This document shows, piece after piece, positions 1-12,099 of a stretch of DNA of 64,000 bases. A program made the position numbers and the translations under genes. Source of the DNA: Terebella lapidaria (Eukaryota; Annelida; Polychaeta; Terebellida; Terebellidae). Where the stretch lies: the NCBI GenBank assembly GCA_949152475.1, contig OX424555.1:63717977-63781976 (forward strand). Direction: 5' to 3'. The notes beneath the pieces were generated by a model. That model worked only from the letters and a program-made list of their open reading frames with translations. It was not told where the DNA came from and did no database searches. Positions within the stretch are counted from its first letter, which is position 1; each line of letters starts with the position of its first letter.

Positions 1-419
1 GTTATGCTATAAAAGACATGATCCTGTAAGTTAGAGAGAAAAAAAACAAGTTTTGAGAGAGAGTTGAACCCGGGTCCGTGGATTCAAAGTCCTGAGCTAT
101 ATGCACAGCACCAACCTGGCCCACAGCGTCAAGTGGTGTATGTATTGCAAAAGGTCTTTTACGGCAAATTACTGCTAAAAACCGGGAATAGGGCCGGTTT
201 CCTCCGCCGGTTGATCACCCCCAATAGTTCTGATATAAAGTGGCCTGGCGTTTGACACAGACTGTATTAAGAATGAAGTTTTAGGCTTTGTTGTATCACT
301 AGCACATCACTGAGTTAGAAAACCACCGAAATGTTGTTTGAGATCTGCATTTGGATATATATATATGATATACTGTATTAATACGCAACCGAGTGTGTAC
401 TGGTATATTTAGGAGTTAA

Positions 420-3400
420 GATGGTGAAACCCTGCCGATTGTTGGCAGTAAATTTCACGACTTTAGTACCGCATACAAAATCTGAGCATTTGTCATAAAA
501 CTTCTGGTAGTCCGAAGTGACTTTTTGCAGTTGAAGTGAATAGAGGAGTCATTTTCTTGTTTTAGAAAAATACAATCTTCGACCTGAAACGTCTGGATCA
601 TTCCGGATCATAACGATGAAGTTGGTACATCCGTTCTCAATATCAACCACGTAATCTTTAGAATACATCGACTTTTTACATAGTGGAGCAGTCAGTGTCT
701 ATGAGCCGAGAATTACTTTTTGAATTTACCGCCTACATTTGTCACAAAATGCCCGACAGTCTTTGACACATTTACGAAGTGCGCCATTTTAAAAATATCA
801 CGTGGATTTGGACAACACACAGACTTGAAATATCATCTATTATTTTGATGATTTTCAAAGAATAGCTGACTTACTTGGGATTGGTACATCGTAGACTCCA
901 TAACGAGCTATCCAAAGCCATGTGACAATGCGTTTTCCCCCGTAAAATTGAGTCTGAATATCGGCTACTTTCAACGTCAGGTGCCACGAAATCGTGTTTA
1001 CATATTTCCCAGGTCAAAGTTTAATGTATCCTTACGCGAGACTTATCTTTGGTCATGTCGATTCTGGTAATCTGTATAATCCATTGATCACACCAAATAA
1101 TCCACTTTCTGAATACTGAACGGGACTACGGCAGAAAATGTTCGCAGTACGACACATTACATGTGTTTCGTGATATCAATTGGTAGCGGTCATCCTCGGA
1201 ATATTTCCTTCGGTTGTGAAGACCAAATTTTGCGACTATGAGATTCGGTAGCTTCGTCTCCAAATGTTTTCCCGCGAGGCACCAACAGTCCCATGTGTTA
1301 TGCATGTATATCGGCATATGACGGAGGTAATCCCAGAAATATGTACATAATCGAAGACATATTAGTTCATAGACAAAGAATTGTTGTAGATCGGGGAATG
1401 ACAAACACTGAAAACCATGTTTCCAGACGATAACTGACATATCGCTCAGCACGTGAGTTTGTATTCGCTCCGGCGAGAAAGCCGTTGAAATCCGTGCACA
1501 GGGTTTTGAGTTCAATGTGAAGAGCAATACTCACTAGCTGCTCAAGTCCAGTCTCGGTCAGTGATCGCATGGAACCACACGGAAAATCGTCGAGCACATG
1601 TCCTGGGGCGGATTATTAACCCTCTTTCAACCCTTCTTGCACATTGGGAGTTCATTTTCACAAATAGGTAATATGATACTATATTTGTTCAGGTACGTAC
1701 ACGTAATTTAAGCATTCTGTAATTGGAGCCCCGTCTTTATCAACACTGATCAAGTATCTATGAGTACCTATTCCATAAGTTCGTGGTTAAATACATCTCT
1801 ATAACAAAATGAAACTGTATGTAGATGTATATCTATATGTATGTCAAGAAATTTAAATCAGGTGCCCTGATTGGCACAAGTATATGAGGTAATTATCAAT
1901 AAGCAGCTATATGAGTTATTCATATCACCAACATATATATATTTCTCTAAATCAAGAAGTTTACTTGATTGTAATATTCCAATGATCAATTCAAGGCAAT
2001 GTGATTGGTATCAGCAACAGAATAGAGTGCCATCTGACAAATCCATCATCTCATATTTTTCTGACTCCAGATGACTCCAGATGTTGCTGACAACTCCACA
2101 CCACTTTCCTGACAGCTCAGCCAGAAGACAACACAAGCAGAAGCTCCATAAATCCTGGTTCAAGTCTCAATCAGAAGACAGGCAATAGCAGCTCCACACC
2201 ACTTGACTGATCCCCCAATGACAGGCACCCAGGAGCAATCATTCAGTTGGCCAACAATATGGATGTCAAAGCATAACAACAACTTGTGTTTTAACGTTTG
2301 CACCAATATATACATGTATATTAAAACAATATATATATAAATTCAAATTAAGTGCATGTTGGATCTGTGATTCTGAAAAACCTGTACAGAATTACACACC
2401 ACCATTTTGGGTATTGTACTGTCACTATAAGACAATTGGATATCTTATACAACAGCAATTTGGGGATTCAATGGCCAATTAATAATATTTCCATATTTTA
2501 TATTTTAATGGATAAAGTGGTCAACACATTGTATGTATCAAAAATTTGTTATTGATACACATGTGTAGGTCAGAAATACATTATGAAGATTTGAATGGCA
2601 GTGTATCAAGTGGCCATGTGCAATATTGTTTACCAATTATGATAAATTCATAATCTTTTTGATTGGTATTATATTTGATTTATTTTGTTCTTGTTTACCT
2701 TCCATGTACAAACTTTGTAATATGAACATATGGGTATACTACCAAATACACTATTCATTCATGACATTTCTTGTCTGGTATGTTTGATATCATACCTGTG
2801 TGATAAATAGCTTTCTATGGCCGATATTAGGCCGAAATGTCTGTGATCGCTGTGCTAAATCACAAGGCCGGCAGTAGCAGTTCAATCGTTTATTTGGGAT
2901 GATAGCCGACAATGTCTCAATCACACCACAGGGCCGCAAACACACCTACGTCCGGTGATTTCCCCAGTCGACAACACTATATCCTAGATATTTAGTCCTT
3001 TGAACAATCCAACATATGAATATCACAGTTCAGTTATCTAGTAGTCCTCGTATTAGGCCTTCGCTTTACAATCACGGCCACACTTAAAAACACGTCTGCT
3101 CATGAGGACATCCACTTCTCAACTCTCAGCAAAAACTGTGCGGCCGGCAACATGTGGTGTAGACTTTCCCGCCAAATGCATGCGGTGTTGTGATTGGGTA
3201 GATGTGTGGTGGTGTGAGCTGATGTCACCGGGAAAGTGGGTTTCCCCGGCTCGTGTCAATACTTGTAATGCCTGTATCTGTGCACGTGATGTGAGCGGTG
3301 GGTGTGTCATGTTCTATGTTTAGAAGTAGGTGCTTGTGAAGGTCAAGGCCGAAACTAACTGGGTCGATGTACCGAATGAATGGGGCCGCAAGTGCATGTG

Positions 3401-4512
3401 GATTGACCTGTGTATGTAACCATGACTACATGGAGTTTATGCTTGTGATCGTATAGTCTGTACCTGTCCTGTATGTAAGTCATGTAGAATGAATGTTTAT
3501 AGTGAAATATGTATGCGCGGGAGGGACGGGGGTTACAGTCGCTAAAATTACTACACCTGTGATCCATGTATGTCAAAAGATGAAGTGCTCCAATTCATAA
3601 CTCATGAATTGTACTAATAAAATGCTACCACTGTGTGAATTTCACATCAATTATGTTGACACAACCCATGTGCAATAATGATACTTTAATGTCACATGTA
3701 ATCATGATGACCATGAATCAAAAGCCTGGTGATATTTACATTTACATGTTATTGGGATCAGGATGTATCCTGTATCTAGCTTGGGGTTTGTGTTCTTTGT
3801 ATGCATAGACACAAGCATTATGCACAATAGGGTCAGTGAATACATACATGTAATGTTATTTATTTGATGAACACAGAGTGTTATGAATTATGCCAAATGC
3901 AAGAAGATGTTACTTCCCCAGAAGTTTTGAACTTATAACTTTCACTTTGGAAATACGGGTTATTATTTGCATTGATCAGGTGAATAGAGTAGTGTCATGG
4001 CCCAATGCACACAGAAGCCCTAGCATGTAGCAGTCTACATGTAAAAGCCAGTGTGAAGTGTGCACAGTGGAGCATATGATATTGAAGTCTCCCTCTCACT
4101 GTGGCAGTGTCTTGAAGGGTTAAAAAATAGTGCATGTGCTGGCCACTTGGGAAAAATTTTCAGTTGTCAATAAATGTCTGAACTTCAAAAATCATTTGTG
4201 ATGCAATGGATTTGAATTTCAAAAAAATATTTCTCGGCTCATAAACTAGCATATGTAGTAATGCTCAGAAAAATACTTGGAACATTCGTAATCGACTTTT
4301 TCCACAAGAACGGATGTCCCGAAATTTTGGTAGTCAATTTCACCAATTTTAACATAAGATGCATAATAACTGCGCGTAAAATGCTTTAAATTAGTTATTA
4401 ACATGATAATATAACATTTATGTGAAATATGTGTTCATTTCTTCAAGAAAAAACATTTTCAAAAATATTCAGTGCGCATCACTGACTAAAATATGGCGAG
4501 GGTAACAACCCC
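420..4512. mobile_element. TTAA-flanked (piggyBac-like) transposon of 4.09 kb inserted in array unit 0
   Basis: The block is flanked by TTAA at 416-419 and 4513-4516. The paralogous unit at 14830-14850 reads GGAGATAACACAGATGCG without the block, which is an empty site differing by two substitutions. The ends form imperfect inverted repeats: the left end GATGGTGAAACCCTGCCGAT matches the reverse complement of the right end, GGGGTTGTTACCCTCGCCAT, with gaps. The similarity continues patchily for about 300 bp, for example TATGAGCCGAGAA at 700-712 against its complement near 4232-4244. TTAA duplication is the hallmark of piggyBac-type elements. I recognise no transposase inside. The interior contains a minus-strand open stretch (1126-1610) of unknown identity and a locally GC-richer stretch at about 2830-3330, so it is non-autonomous, decayed, or carries unrecognised cargo. 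Confidence 0.75.
1126..1610 (-). other. Coding-like open stretch inside the TTAA transposon, unrecognised
   Basis: Two overlapping minus-strand frames are open (1367-1597 and 1126-1527, the latter 133 codons). A splice-donor-like CTA|GTGAGT lies near 1533-1541 in this strand. The composition is richer in G and C than the flanks, and neither frame reads as low-complexity sequence. I do not recognise a domain. It could be decayed transposase, captured host sequence, or chance. Confidence 0.2.
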
Positions 4513-5672
4513 TTAACAGAGATGCGCTATGATGCATGAAAAACATGATCATAATGGAACCAATGAGACACTGTAAATGATTTAAGGAATACATAGTGAG
4601 AAATAATTAAGTGTGATGACATTGAAACAATGAAGATTACTCCTGCTACTTTTATTTGCTGAGTTTGTACGACACGATTGTGTTGTTTTGTTGTTTGGAA
4701 TCAAATACATGATCTTATAAGGGAGAAAAAAAAAAGTTTTGAGAGAGTATTGAACCCGGGTCTGTGGATTCAAAGTCCGACGTCCTACGCACAGCACTAA
4801 CGTGGCTGGCAATGTGAAGAGGTGTGTTTCATATAGCAATGCTATTATCGCTTTTATGTAATGCTTTTCAGTAACGATTTTCTGTTGCCGTGACAACAGT
4901 TTGAGAGCTATGATGTTCCAAATCAAAAGGGTTATGCGGACATTCCGTGCACATATTCTGTGAGAAGTTCGCCAAAATCACACAAGAATTGACTGCGCAG
5001 CAATGTGTTAAACTTTGGATCCGAAATTCCTCACCCCCATGTATTTCACCTGGAGTTTAAATCATCAATTTTGATTCAACTGCTGTCGGTCATACATCAA
5101 ATGATGCAGAATTGGCCATAGTAAAAGACGCGAACACCTTTGGAAGTGAAGGTGGAATGATAGTGGAGTTATGATAATTTTTAATTTTTTGGTTTTTCAA
5201 TGACCTTGGCGTTAATTCTTGACCTTTGACCTCAAGAAACAACAGGAATATGCAGACATCTTGTGTGCATAAGCTGTGAAAATTTCATAAGAATCCGACA
5301 AGAATTGACTGCACAGCAATGCGTGAAACTTTTGATCCAGAAACTCCTGACCCCCGTCTTTTTAACCTGGAGTCAAAATCGTCAATTTTCACTCAACAGC
5401 TGTCGCCTATACATCAAAAGATGCAGAATTGGCCATAGTAATCGATGCTAGAAATCTCGAAACTCCAGATAAAATTTAACTGGAGTTATTACGATTTTTA
5501 ATTTATTGGTTTTTGAACGACCTTGACGTCAATTTTTGACCTTTGACCTTCAGAAACGAAAGGCTTATGTGGAAGATCCTTGCACATGTTGTGTCAAAAT
5601 TTCATGAAAATCCGACAAGAATTGCGCCCGCTATCGTGCAAACTGACGGACAGACAAACATACAAATGAAGC

Positions 5673-6741
5673 AATCGCTCAAAGAGCTAGGACTTGGCAA
5701 AATAAAGTAATGAACTTGAAAAGAAGTCTATAATAAACCAGCTAAAAAACGTTTTGAGAGAGACTTGAATAGTTTTTTCTAGTTGCTGTTAAGTAAGTTG
5801 TACATGTATTAAATTGTGCAGTTATGCTATAAAAGAAATGATCCTGTAAGTTAGAGAGAAAAAAAACAAGTTTTGAGAGGGAGTTGAACCCGGGTCTGTG
5901 GATTCAAAGTCCTACACTCTATGCACAGCACCAACGTGACCGACAGTGTGAAGTGGTGTATTTATTGTATGTACTGCTAAAAACCATGAATGGGGCCGGT
6001 TCCTTTGCCGGTTCGTCACCCCCAGCAGTCCTAATATAAGGGAGCCTGTGGCTTGACACAGACTGTATTTAGACTAGAGTTTTAGGCTTTGTTATATCAC
6101 TTGTACATCACTGAGTCAGAAAACCACTGAAATGTTGTTTGAGATCTGCATCTGGATACATATATGATGTACTGTATTGCTATGCAACCGAGCGTGTGTA
6201 TTTAGGACGGGACATGTCCACAGGGGGTAATCGTTTCTACAGCTTATTGGCGTGTGAACGGATTGAGAATCAGATTCACCCCACTGCTCTTTCTACTTTG
6301 ATATCTCGGCGAGTTTTCAATCTATTCCAAATGTAAAAGGTGCATTATAAACTAGAAATAACACTGCAACTGACTGTATAAAAACTAAGTTAGAGATAAA
6401 AGAGAGTAGAGTTCTGAGGGAGGGTTGAACACGGGTCTTTGGATTCAAAGTCTTACGCTCTATCCACTGCACCAACGTTGCCGACAGTGTGAAGAAGTGT
6501 ATTCCATGTAACAGTTACTTTATGGTTTTCCAGCCTCCATAGTTATAGTTATGTAACGGTTTTTCAGTCGCCAAGACAACAGTTTTTAAGCTATGACCTT
6601 CAAAATCAATAGGCTTGTGCAGGAGTCTTATGCGCATCTTCTTTGAAAATTTCATGTCATTCCGACAAGGATTGCGCCCGCTATCGTGCGAACAGACGGC
6701 CATAACACATATTTGATCGCTGAGCAACATACAACTGAAGC
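5673..6741 (+). mobile_element. Array unit 1 (1.07 kb, two tRNA-like heads, no terminal hairpin)
   Basis: The unit starts at the AATCG/ACTTGGCAAAAT end. Minus-strand tRNA-like stretches lie at 5881-5945 and 6421-6485. The 3' part carries GCGCCCGCTATCGTGC and a GAACAGACGG remnant, then a hairpin-less end (GAGCAACATACAACTGAAGC). Units 1-4 are nearly identical over about 550 bp (for example 6139-6760, 7248-7870 and 8291-8910), which implies recent amplification. The 65-codon frame at 6139-6336 recurs in all four only because the DNA is the same. Confidence 0.85.
6421..6485 (-). repeat. tRNA-Gln-derived head, anticodon-loop TTG subfamily (representative)
   Basis: Read on the minus strand there is an A-box-like TTGGTGCAGTGGATAGAGCG, an anticodon arm with loop CTTTGAA (anticodon TTG, glutamine) and a B-box-like GTGTTCAACCC. 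Only the inner 3 bp of the anticodon stem and part of the T arm can pair, and no acceptor stem closes, so this is not a functional tRNA gene. An oligo-T run on the same strand, close behind the B box in many copies, would act as a Pol III stop. Other copies with this loop: 61-123, 4741-4810, 5881-5945, 6973-7035, 7531-7593, 8024-8093, 8572-8638, 9093-9155, 9623-9687, 11009-11075, 15069-15135 and 17765-17835. The copy at 14485-14550 has loop CTTCGAA. Confidence 0.8.
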
Positions 6742-7850
6742 AATCGCTCAGAGAGCTAAGACTTGGCAAAATAAAGTAAAGAACTTGAAAAGAAGTCTAT
6801 AAACCAGCTTTGACCTGCATCATATGTACTGTTATATATATATATATATATATATATATTTCAGTTATCTATTTGCTGTTAAGTAAATTGTACATGTATT
6901 AAATTGTGCAGTTATGCTATATAAAAGACATGATCCTGTAAGTTAGAGAGAAAAAAAAAAAGTTTTGAAAGAGAGTTGAACCGGGGTCTGTGGATTCAAA
7001 GTCATACACTCTATGCACAGCGCCAACGTGACCGACAGCAGAAGCGGTGTATGTATTATAACAGGTCCTTCACGGCAAGCTACTGCTAAAAACCGGGAAT
7101 GGGGCTGATCTCTATGCCGTTTCGTCACCCAGGATAGTTCTGATATAAAAGAGCCTGTCGCTTGAAACAGACTGTATTTAGACTAGAGTTTTAGGCTTTG
7201 TTATATTACTTGTACATCACTGAGTTAGAAAACCACTGAAATGTTGTTTGAGATCTGCATTTGGATACATATATGATATACTGTATTACTATGCAACCGA
7301 GCGTGTGTATTTAGGACAGGACATGTCCACAGTGGGTAATCGTTTCTACAGCTTATTGGCGTGTGAACGGATTGAGAATCAGATTCACCCCACTGCTCTT
7401 TCTACTTTGATATCTCGGCGAGTTTTCAATCTATTCCAAATATAAAAGGTGCATTATAAACTAGAAATAACACTGCAACTGACTGTATAAAAAGTAAATT
7501 AGAGATAAAAGAGATTAGAGGTTTGAGGGAGGGTTGAACACGGGTCTTTGGATTCAAAGTCTTACGCTCTATCCACTGCACCAACGTTGCCGACAGTGTG
7601 AAGAAGTGTATTCCATGTAACAGTTACTTCATGGTTTTCCAGCCTCCATAGTTATAGTTATGTAACGGTTTTTCAGTCGCCAAGACAACAGTTTTTAAGC
7701 TATGACCTTCAAAATCAATAGGCTTGTGCAGGAGTCTTATGCGCATCTTCTTTGAAAATTTCATGTCATTCCGACAAGGATTGCGCCCGCTATCGTGCGA
7801 ACAGACGGACAGAACACATATTTGATCGCTGAGCAACATACAACTGAAGC
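6742..7850 (+). mobile_element. Array unit 2 (1.11 kb)
   Basis: Same organisation as unit 1. tRNA-like stretches lie at 6973-7035 and 7531-7593 on the minus strand. It differs from units 1, 3 and 4 by a (TA)n expansion near its 5' end and by an A-rich run before the first tRNA-like stretch. It ends without the terminal hairpin. Confidence 0.85.
6832..6859. repeat. (TA)n microsatellite
   Basis: About 14 uninterrupted TA dinucleotides within array unit 2, absent from the sister units, so it expanded after the array formed. Confidence 0.95.
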
Positions 7851-8893
7851 AATCGCTCAGAGAGCTAGGACTTGGCAAAATAAAGTAATGAACTGGAAAA
7901 GAAGTCTACACACTAGCTTTTACACTAGCTTGATACAGTTATTAAATTGTGTTGTTATGTTGTTTAGAACGAAATTCATGATCATGATTGTGTAAGTTGA
8001 AAATAAAAATAAAATAATTTCAAGAGAGATTTGAACCCGGGTCTGTGGATTCAAAGTCCTGAGCTCTACGCACAGCACCAAAGTGGCCGACAGCGTCAAG
8101 TTGTGTTGTATTGTGACAGTTCCTCTATGGCAAATTACTGCTAAAAACCGGGAATGGAGCCGGTTCATCACCCCCAGCAGTCCTAATATAAGGGAGCCTG
8201 TCGCTTGACACAGACTGTATTTAGACTAGAGTTTTAGGCTTTGTTATATCACTTGTACATCACTGAGTTAGAAAACCACTGAAATGTTGTTTGAGATCTG
8301 CATCTGGATACATATATGATATACTGTATTGCTATGCAACCGAGCGTGTGTATTTAGGACGGGACATGTCCACAGGGGGTAATCGTTTCTACAGCTTATT
8401 GGCGTGTGAACGGATTGAGAATCAGATTCACCCCACTGCTCTTTCTACTTTGATATCTCGGCGAGTTTTCAATCTATTCCAAATGTAAAAGGTGCATTAT
8501 AAACTAGAAATAACACTGCAACTGACTGTATAAAAACTAAGTTAGAGATAAAAGAGATTAGAGTTTTGAGGGAGGGTTGAACACGGGTCTTTGGATTCAA
8601 AGTCTTACGCTCTATCCACTGCACCAACGTTGCCGACAGTATGAAGAAGTGTATTCCATGTAACAGTTACTTTATGGTTTTCCAGCCTCCATAGTTATAG
8701 TTATGTAACGGTTTTTCAGTCGCCAAGACAACAGTTTTTAAGCTATGACCTTCAAAATCAATAGGCTTGTGCAGGAGTCTTATGCGCATCTTCTTTGAAA
8801 ATTTCATGTCATTCCGACAAGGATTGCGCCCGCTATCGTGCGAACAGACGGACAGAACACATATTTGATCGCTGAGCAACATACAACTGAAGC
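7851..8893 (+). mobile_element. Array unit 3 (1.04 kb)
   Basis: Same organisation as unit 1. tRNA-like stretches lie at 8024-8093 and 8572-8638 (minus strand). Bases 8170-8490 are almost identical to 9230-9540 in unit 4. Its first tRNA-like stretch is preceded by a left part (TTTCAAGAGAGATTTG) that resembles the short units 5, 8 and 9, which suggests recombination between unit types. Confidence 0.85.
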
Positions 8894-9944
8894 AATCGCT
8901 CAAAGAGCTAGGACTTGGCAAAATAAAGTCAATAAACTGAAGAGAAGTCTATCAACTAGTTTTGGTTTATAAATGCTTCATACATACTATAATAGTTTAA
9001 TCAATAAGTAAGTTGTACATGTATTAAATTGTGCAGTTATGCTATAAAAGACATGATCCTGTAAGTTAGAGAAAAAACAAGTTTTGAGAGAGAGAGTTGA
9101 ACCCGGGTCTGTGGATTCAAAGTCCTGAGCTCTATGCAAAGCACCAACATGACCGACAGCTTGAAGTGGTGTATGTATTGTAACAGGTCCTTTAAAAACC
9201 GGGAATGGGGCCGGTTCGTCACCCCCAAAACTTTTGATATAAAGGAGCCTGTCGCTTGACACAGACTGTATTTAGACTAGAGTTTTAGGCTTTGTTATAT
9301 CACTTGTACATCACTGAGTTAGAAAACCACTGAAATGTTGTTTGAGATCTGCATCTGGATACATATATGATATACTGTATTGCTATGCAACCGAGCGTGT
9401 GTATTTAGGACGGGACATGTCCACAGGGGGTGATCGTTTCTACAGCTTATTGGCGTGTGAACGGATTGAGAATCAGATTCACCCCACTGCTCTTTCTACT
9501 TTGATATCTCGGCGAGTTTTCAATCTATTCCAAATGTAAAAGGTGCATTATAAACTAGAAATAACACTGCAACTGACTGTATAAAAACTAAGTTAGAGAT
9601 AAAAGAGATTAGAGTTTTGAGGGAGGGTTGAACACGGGTCTTTGGATTCAAAGTCTTACGCTCTATCCACTCCACCAACGTTGCCGACAGTGTGAAGGAG
9701 TGTATTCCATGTAACAGTTACTTTATGGTTTTCCAGCCTCCATAGTTATAGTTATGTAACGGTTTTTCAGTCGCCAAGACAACAGTTTTTAAGCTATGAC
9801 CTTCAAAATCAATAGGCTTGTGCAGGAGTCTTATGCGCATCTTCTTTGAAAATTTCATGTCATTCCGACAAGGATTGCGCCCGCTATCGTGCGAACAGAC
9901 GGACAGAACACATATTTGGTCGCTGAGCAACATACAACTGAAGC
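8894..9944 (+). mobile_element. Array unit 4 (1.05 kb)
   Basis: Same organisation as unit 1. tRNA-like stretches lie at 9093-9155 and 9623-9687 (minus strand). It ends GAGCAACATACAACTGAAGC without the terminal hairpin. Confidence 0.85.
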
Positions 9945-10179
9945 AATCGCTCAAAGAGCTAGGACTTGGCAAAATAAAGTTAAAGATCTTGACGAGAAGT
10001 CTATAAACTAGCTTTGGTCTATAAACCCCTGCACCATAATACTGTAATATTTTTTTTTTATTATTAATTCTTTGTCGTTAACTAAATTGTACATTTACTA
10101 AATTGTGTTGTTATGTTGTTTATAATTAAATGCAAGATCATGATTCTGTAAGTTAAAAATAAAAAAAAATAGTTTCAAG

Positions 10180-10248
10180 AGAGACTTGAACCCGGGTCTG
10201 TGGATTGAGAGTCATACGCTCTATGCACAGCACTAACGTCGCTGGCAG
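10180..10248 (-). repeat. tRNA-derived head, anticodon-loop CTC subfamily (representative)
   Basis: On the minus strand the anticodon arm reads GACTCTCAATCC, giving loop CTCTCAA and triplet CTC at the anticodon position, against TTG in most other copies. The A-box-like GTGCTGTGCATAGAGCG and the B-box-like GGGTTCAAGTC are retained. Further copies of this subfamily lie at 16290-16358 and 16890-16958. It marks the short-form units. Confidence 0.75.
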
Positions 10249-10497
10249 TTGGAGGAGGTGTATCCCATGTAACAATTCCTGTATGGTTTTCCAACCTCCA
10301 TAGATATAAGCAATGTAACAGTTTTTTGGTCGCCAAGACAACAGTTTTTGAGCTATGATCTTCAAATTCAATAGGCTTATGATGGAGTCTTATGCGCATC
10401 TTATGTGTAAATTTGATGTCATTCAGACCAGGATTGCGGCCGCTATCGTGCAAACTGACGGACAGACAAACATACAAACAAGATGACTGACCAACAT

Positions 10498-10523
10498 ACT
10501 TGGCAAAATTTATTTTGCCAAGT
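10498..10523. repeat. 3' terminal hairpin of the ACTTGGC family
   Basis: A perfect 12-bp inverted repeat (arm ACTTGGCAAAAT) with a 2-nt TT loop, preceded by GACTGACCAACAT. The arm equals the start of each unit, so the 5' end and the outer edge of the hairpin are also inverted repeats of each other. Identical hairpins lie at 14242-14267, 16026-16051, 16611-16636, 17208-17233, 17255-17280, 18745-18770 and 18804-18829. Confidence 0.95.
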
Positions 10524-12099
10524 AATGAAGCAATCGCTCAAAGAGCTAGGACTTGGCAAAATAAAGTAATGAACTTGAAGAGAAGTCTATAAACCAGCTT
10601 TGGTCTATAAACCCTAGCATCATAATACTGTAATAATATTAAATTGTGCTGCTACATTCTTCAGAATTGAAAGCATGATCATGATCTTGTAAGTTACAGA
10701 TGAAAAATTACAATGACAACAAGTGAACAAAACGAATAGAGACACTCGGTGAATACAAATCATGCCAGAATGGACTTAACACAGATGCATTATGATGCAT
10801 GAAGGACACGATCATAATGGAACCAATGAGACACTGTTAAATGACTTTAAGGAATTCATAGTGAGAAATAATTAAGTATGATGACATAATAACAATAAAG
10901 ATTACTCGTGCTACATTTATTTGCTGATTTTGTACACTACGAATGTGTTGTTTCGTTGTTTGGAATTGAATACATGATCTTTTAACGGAGAAAAAAAATA
11001 GTTTTGAGATAGTATTGAGCCCGGGTCTGTGGATTCAAAGTCCTACGCTCTACGCTCAGCACTAACGTGGCTGGCGATGTGAAGCGGAGTGTTTCATATA
11101 GCAATGCTATTATCGTTTTCATGTAATGCTTTTCAGTAACGATTTTCTGTTGCCGTGACAACAGTTTCAGAGCTATGATGTTCCAAATCAAAAGGGTTAT
11201 GCGGACATTCCGTGCACATATTATGTGAGAATTTCGTCAAAATCACACAAGAATCGACTGCACAGCAATGTGTTAAACTTTGGATCCGAACTTCCTGACC
11301 CCCATGTATTTCACCTGGAGTTTAAATCGTCAATTTTGATTCAACCGCTGTCGGTCATACATCAAAAGATGCAGAATTGGCCATAATAAAAGACGTGAAC
11401 ACTTTTGGAAGTGCAGGTGGAATGAGAGTGGAGTTATGACGATTTTTAATTTTGTGGTTTTTCAATGACCTTGGCGTTAATTCTTGACCTTTGACCTTGA
11501 GAAACAACAGGAATGTGCCGTTATACTGTGTGCATATGCTGTCAAAATTTCATAAGAATCCGACAAAAATTGACTGCACAGCAATGCATGAAACTTTTGA
11601 TCCAGAAACTCCTGACCCCCGTCTTTTTAACCCGGAGTCAAAATCGTCAATTTTGATGCAACAGCTGTCGGCCATACATCAAAAGATGCAGAATTGGCCA
11701 TAGTATTCGAGGCTAGAAATCTCGAAACTCCAGATAAAATATAACTGGACTTATTACGATTTTAAATTTTTTGGTTTTTGAACGACCTTGACGTCAATTT
11801 TTGACCTTTGACTTTCAGAAACGAAAGGCTTATGAGGAAGATCCTTGCACATGTTGTGTCTAAATTTCATGAAAATCCGACAAGAATTGCGCCCGCTATC
11901 GTGCGAACGGACGGACAGACAAACATACAAACAAACAAACAAACAAACAAACAAGAAAAATCGGCCATAGGCCAACACTTGACGAAATGACTAAACATTT
12001 GTTTACATTTAAAACATTTACCCATAATTTACACATTGAAAAGATTTACTGAACAACTCCTCGACATTTGAAGAAAGATACTTTTTTCATGAAATTTTT

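Larger units (their letters stand above)
1..5672 (+). mobile_element. Array unit 0 (left-truncated by window edge, interrupted by a TTAA transposon)
   Basis: Bases 1-415 match the left half of later units (compare 5821-6205 and 14425-14830), including a minus-strand tRNA-like stretch at 61-123. Bases 4517-5672 match the right half (compare 14837-16059), with a second tRNA-like stretch at 4741-4810, then about two and a half core repeats of roughly 300 bp each containing a TGACCTTTGACCT-type motif, then the GACGGACAGACAAAC stretch. The two halves are separated by the 4.09-kb insertion described separately. This unit lacks the terminal hairpin: the sequence runs from ACATACAAA straight into the next junction. 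Confidence 0.8.
9945..10531 (+). mobile_element. Array unit 5 (short form, 587 bp, one tRNA-like head, terminal hairpin)
   Basis: One tRNA-like stretch of the CTC-loop subfamily lies at 10180-10248. It is followed by a short core (TATGATCTTCAAATTCAATAG), GACGGACAGACAAAC, the leader GATGACTGACCAACAT and the hairpin at 10498-10523. Units 8 and 9 are the same form. Confidence 0.85.

Noticed and set aside
2820..2850. GGCCGAAATGTCTGTGAT and, at 18880-18900, GGGCGAAACGTCTGTGAA as Penelope-type tails or ribozymes
   Set aside because: Similar short phrases occur in several animal retroelements, but there is no flanking RT, GIY-YIG or hammerhead core to support a call.
3102..3323. Cysteine/tryptophan-rich 73-codon frame
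   Set aside because: It lies in a TG/GC-rich stretch inside the TTAA transposon. The opposite strand is open too, so composition explains it.
6139..9539. A 65-codon frame (MRSASGYIYD...) and an 84-codon minus-strand frame conserved in array units 1-4
   Set aside because: They are conserved only because the four units are almost identical DNA. Changes between units fall in all codon positions, and unit forms 5-10 do not keep the frames.
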